Source: Leptospirillum sp037442005 (GTDB lineage Bacteria; Nitrospirota; Leptospirillia; Leptospirillales; Leptospirillaceae). Taken from it: a stretch of DNA of 7,444 nt. Below the pieces are notes generated by a model. It did not search any database. It was not told where the DNA came from and saw only the letters and a list, made by a program, of their open reading frames with translations. The position numbers were made by a program, and so were the translations under genes. Shown piece after piece: positions 5,715 to 7,444 of this stretch. Location: positions 1 to 7,444 of the forward strand of contig JBBIRA010000069.1 of assembly GCA_037442005.1 (NCBI GenBank), in the 5' to 3' direction. How positions within the stretch are numbered: position 1 is the first letter of the stretch; each line of letters begins with the position of its first letter.

Positions 5715-6272
5715 ATGAAACTAACTACTAGACTCCCGGAGCCTTTAGTGGGGCTGAACACTTTGATTCCGGAGCCTCTACTTCGGAAACTTCACTGGAT
5801 CAGCGGAGGAGGGACAAGCTTCGCCAGAGGGCTGAACGATGTGCCGAAGATGGCAGTCCTTCTCGTTGTGGCGGTCGCTCAAGGAGGTGGTGTCAGGGCT
5901 GACCGTGAGCTGGTCCTGGCCGTGATCCTAGTATCGGTCGCGATGGGGATTGGGAGCCTCTGGAAGGGTCTAAAGATCCTTCATGTCCTTTCCCTTTCAG
6001 GTAGTGCCGCACGACTCCTCCACCGGCCTGATTGCAAACTTGCCTACCACGGTGCCCACTCTTCTGGCATCTCCGCTCGGTCTTCCTGTCTCAACCACCT
6101 ATGTGAGTGCGGGGGCGCTTTTCGGGATCAGGATCCTGTCCGGAAAGGAACCTCCCAAAGCCGACGCGCTTCGAAGTATCCTTGGGGCCGGTTCGTGACC
6201 TTTCCTGCGACGGTATTTCTGTCGGCTCTATTCTCCTTGACATTCAATCTTTTCGAATTCAAGGGGTTCTAA
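5715..6272 (+). pseudogene. PHO4/PiT-family inorganic phosphate permease, C-terminal half with two frameshifts
   Basis: The fragment carries C-terminal hallmarks of PiT phosphate permeases: LHWISGGGTSFARGLNDVPK (about 5784-5843), then DSSTGLIANLPTTVPTLLAS followed by PLGLPVSTTYVSAGALFGI, and a last hydrophobic helix, FVTFPATVFLSALFSLTFNLF. These pieces lie in different frames. The first is in the frame of ATG 5715. The middle is shifted by +1 from about 5990 (open at least 5983-6198). The last helix returns to the first frame from about 6190 and ends at TAA 6270-6272. The N-terminal half of this roughly 400-residue, multi-helix membrane protein is missing, and an IS630 remnant stands in its place. 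Two near-compensating frameshifts and the truncation make function unlikely. The stop overlaps the ribosome site of the LuxR-type gene. Confidence 0.8.
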
Positions 6273-6283
6273 AGGAGTGTTCG

Positions 6284-7024
6284 ATGAGTCTTTCTCATAC
6301 AGAGTCGTCTGTACCGGATATAATGAACACATTGGAATACGAGCTTTCCAAGAAGGAACTTGCCTCTATTCTTCGCATTATAGCGTACTGTAGAAATGCG
6401 GAAACACAATTCGACCTTGTAGTTTTACTAGAACAGTTAGCGAATTTGGTGCCATTAAACCAAGCGATTATGGGCACATGTCGGAATGAAAACACCAATA
6501 ATATGACGCGGATCCAACCAATCATGGTTTGGAAAATGGATCAACATGGAAAAACAGACAGAATTCAAAAACTACAAGACCATGTTAATATTCTGGACCA
6601 ATCAAACAAACCTTGTCTTCAACAAAAAACCGCCCAGATCGAATGGATGGGGATGGATGGTTTATTACGTTCATGTCAGCTTTTAGGAAGAAGGGTAGAA
6701 ACCAACTGTATTTACATTAATAAAAATTCTGATCATCTCCCCATGAGGGAAAAAACGATTTTTGAACATGTGATCCCCCATCTACTTGATGGAGTTCATC
6801 GTGTTTATATCAGAGCGAGTACAGGAAAGATTCCTAGTCTTACAACTAGGGAAAAGGAAATTCTCAAATTGGTCATCCAAGGCAATAAAAGCTGGGCTAT
6901 AGCACAAATTCTTGGGATTTCAGAACGTACTGTCAAATTTCACTTAGGAAACATCTACGCAAAGTTTGGAGTTAATACCCGTGTTCAGGTAGCATCCTTA
7001 GCCATGGAATTTCCATTGATTTGA
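6284..7024 (+). CDS. LuxR-type transcriptional regulator with AHL-class HTH and atypical sensor domain
   Basis: The 246-residue protein has a C-terminal LuxR HTH (about 184-246): LTTREKEILKLVIQGNKSW then IAQILGISERTVKFHLGNIY. The KSWxIAxILGxSERTVxFHL pattern is characteristic of acyl-homoserine-lactone LuxR proteins, and the length fits that class. The N-terminal domain (about 1-175) lacks an obvious W-x3-Y...DP pocket signature, so it may be a LuxR solo with another ligand. It contains five scattered cysteines (36, 66, 111, 131, 142). ATG 6284 is chosen because AAAGGAG (6271-6277) lies 6 nt upstream; the frame is open further upstream but overlaps the phosphate-permease remnant. No luxI synthase is in the window. 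A lux-box-like palindrome precedes the ars-like operon at 2987-3006, making that operon a candidate target. Base composition resembles the ars-like genes rather than the flanking mobile DNA. Confidence 0.85.
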   Translation: MSLSHTESSVPDIMNTLEYELSKKELASILRIIAYCRNAETQFDLVVLLEQLANLVPLNQAIMGTCRNENTNNMTRIQPIMVWKMDQHGKTDRIQKLQDHVNILDQSNKPCLQQKTAQIEWMGMDGLLRSCQLLGRRVETNCIYINKNSDHLPMREKTIFEHVIPHLLDGVHRVYIRASTGKIPSLTTREKEILKLVIQGNKSWAIAQILGISERTVKFHLGNIYAKFGVNTRVQVASLAMEFPLI

Positions 7025-7046
7025 ATTGTAAGTGCATATTCTCGCT

Positions 7047-7178
7047 CATGGTGAACACCAATTCTCGCCATGATGGACAGTCATTCTCTTCATGGTGGAC
7101 AGGGATTCTCCTCATGATGAACACCCCTCCCCTTCGGATCTTCTTGTCGTTTCCCTCGCATTGAACACCGTATCCTCC
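7047..7178. repeat. Array of 22-bp direct repeats
   Basis: Units start at 7047, 7069, 7091 and 7113, exactly 22 bp apart. Each begins CATGRTGRACA; the first three carry ATTCTC in the second half. A fifth unit (7135-7156) is eroded. A sixth (7157-7178) is back in register, with TGAACACC at 7162 lying 44 bp after its counterpart at 7118. A degenerate half-unit (ATTCTCGCT at 7038-7046) precedes the array. Spacing near two helical turns suggests repeated protein-binding sites. IS21-type elements have such repeated transposase sites at their ends, so a leftover IS end is the leading explanation. It starts 22 bp after the LuxR-type gene. Confidence 0.8.
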
Positions 7179-7321
7179 ATCCTACAGGTGCCTGATCTCT
7201 TCCGGGAATTATTTGGTGGCGTAGTCAAGTGGAGACTTTCGATCTTCTTTTTCAAAGACCGGACGACCTGACTGAGGAGAGCGATCGCGAGGTTCAGGAA
7301 GGCGACCAGATTCTGGGGCAT
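7112..7321 (-). pseudogene. Probable transposase C-terminal remnant (ISAs1/IS4-like)
   Basis: On the minus strand the frame beginning at 7321 reads MPQNLVAFLNLAIALLSQV, then a basic stretch RSLKKKIESLH. This resembles the C-terminal helix of ISAs1- and IS4-type DDE transposases, where a conserved block of the form APExLAxLRNLAIxLLR is followed by a short basic tail. Similarity ends by about 7190, and the frame then continues into the 22-bp repeats without meaning. Upstream on the same strand, the frame stays open to a TGA near 7414 but overlaps the group II intron fragment, so the gene is cut at about 7322-7330. Catalytic residues are not in the window. The match is short, and chance hydrophobic similarity cannot be excluded. 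Confidence 0.35.
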
Positions 7322-7323
7322 GA

Positions 7324-7444
7324 CCTTTTCGGCAACTGAACCCCGTTCTGCGAGGATGGGCCACTTTCCATCGGCACGTCTGCTCCAAAGCCACCTATCA
7401 ATGGGTCGATCATATCATCTTCGGCATTCTCTGGAAATGGGCGA
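7324..7444 (+). pseudogene. Group II intron reverse transcriptase/maturase fragment (runs off the right edge)
   Basis: In the plus frame starting at 7324 the sequence reads FRQLNPVLRGWATFHRHV followed by CSKATYQWVDHIIFGILWKW. This is the well-known LNPVxRGWAxYxRHVVSKxTF...VDHxIWxxLWRWA block in the C-terminal part of group II intron-encoded proteins, between the maturase region and the HNH endonuclease. A TGA at 7321-7323 lies directly before it, and no upstream RT domain is found in any frame, so the 5' part is gone. The reading frame is still open at the window edge and would be expected to continue into RRHP-type residues and possibly an HNH domain. It abuts the putative minus-strand transposase remnant, marking a junction between two broken elements at about 7322. 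Confidence 0.82.

Noticed and set aside
6107..6283. 59-codon upstream extension of the LuxR-type gene
   Set aside because: It overlaps the phosphate permease fragment in another frame. AAAGGAG at 6271-6277 fits ATG 6284.
7047..7178. CRISPR array
   Set aside because: The units are directly adjacent and similar along their whole length. No unique spacers separate conserved repeats, and no cas gene is present.

Overview
The window is a mosaic. A low-GC, arsenic-type gene pair and a LuxR-type regulator sit among mobile elements and decayed gene fragments. The GC-rich left third (1-2692) contrasts with AT-richer coding DNA at about 3040-5262 and 6284-7024, so the cargo and the mobile DNA probably have different histories. 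No rRNA, tRNA or housekeeping gene fixes the host. The mix of IS66, IS630-like and group II intron pieces with arsenic genes would suit an environmental bacterium such as an acidophilic Leptospirillum/Nitrospirota or proteobacterium. That is a low-confidence guess.

Layout. Positions 22-2692 are a complete IS66-type element with perfect 26-bp terminal inverted repeats. It carries an IS66 transposase (125-1777) and, overlapping its stop codon by 4 nt, a DUF4338/DruA-like gene (1774-2652). Immediately right of it lies the 3' end of a decayed DNA-methyltransferase gene on the minus strand (2678-2935). Next comes a probable control region with a near-ideal lux-box-like palindrome (2987-3006) and an extended -10 element (3025-3033). 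It precedes a two-gene operon: a tandem ArsI/CadI-like vicinal-oxygen-chelate protein with an extra Cys-rich C-terminal domain (3088-4284), and an ArsM-like SAM methyltransferase (4324-5262). A hairpin at 5280-5295 may end the operon.

Downstream are an IS630-type transposase tail (5501-5698), a frameshifted C-terminal half of a PHO4/PiT phosphate permease (5715-6272), an apparently intact LuxR-type regulator (6284-7024), an array of 22-bp repeats (7047-7178), a likely transposase C-terminal remnant on the minus strand (7112-7321), and a group II intron maturase fragment running off the right edge (7324-7444).

How they may work together. The VOC protein and the methyltransferase look like a thiol-rich arsenical-handling pair. 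Reader and target may both be present: the LuxR protein has an AHL-type HTH, and the palindrome stands at the right distance to serve as its operator. No arsR, arsB/acr3 or arsC is visible, so this is not a standard ars operon within the window. The regulatory link and the substrate are inference.
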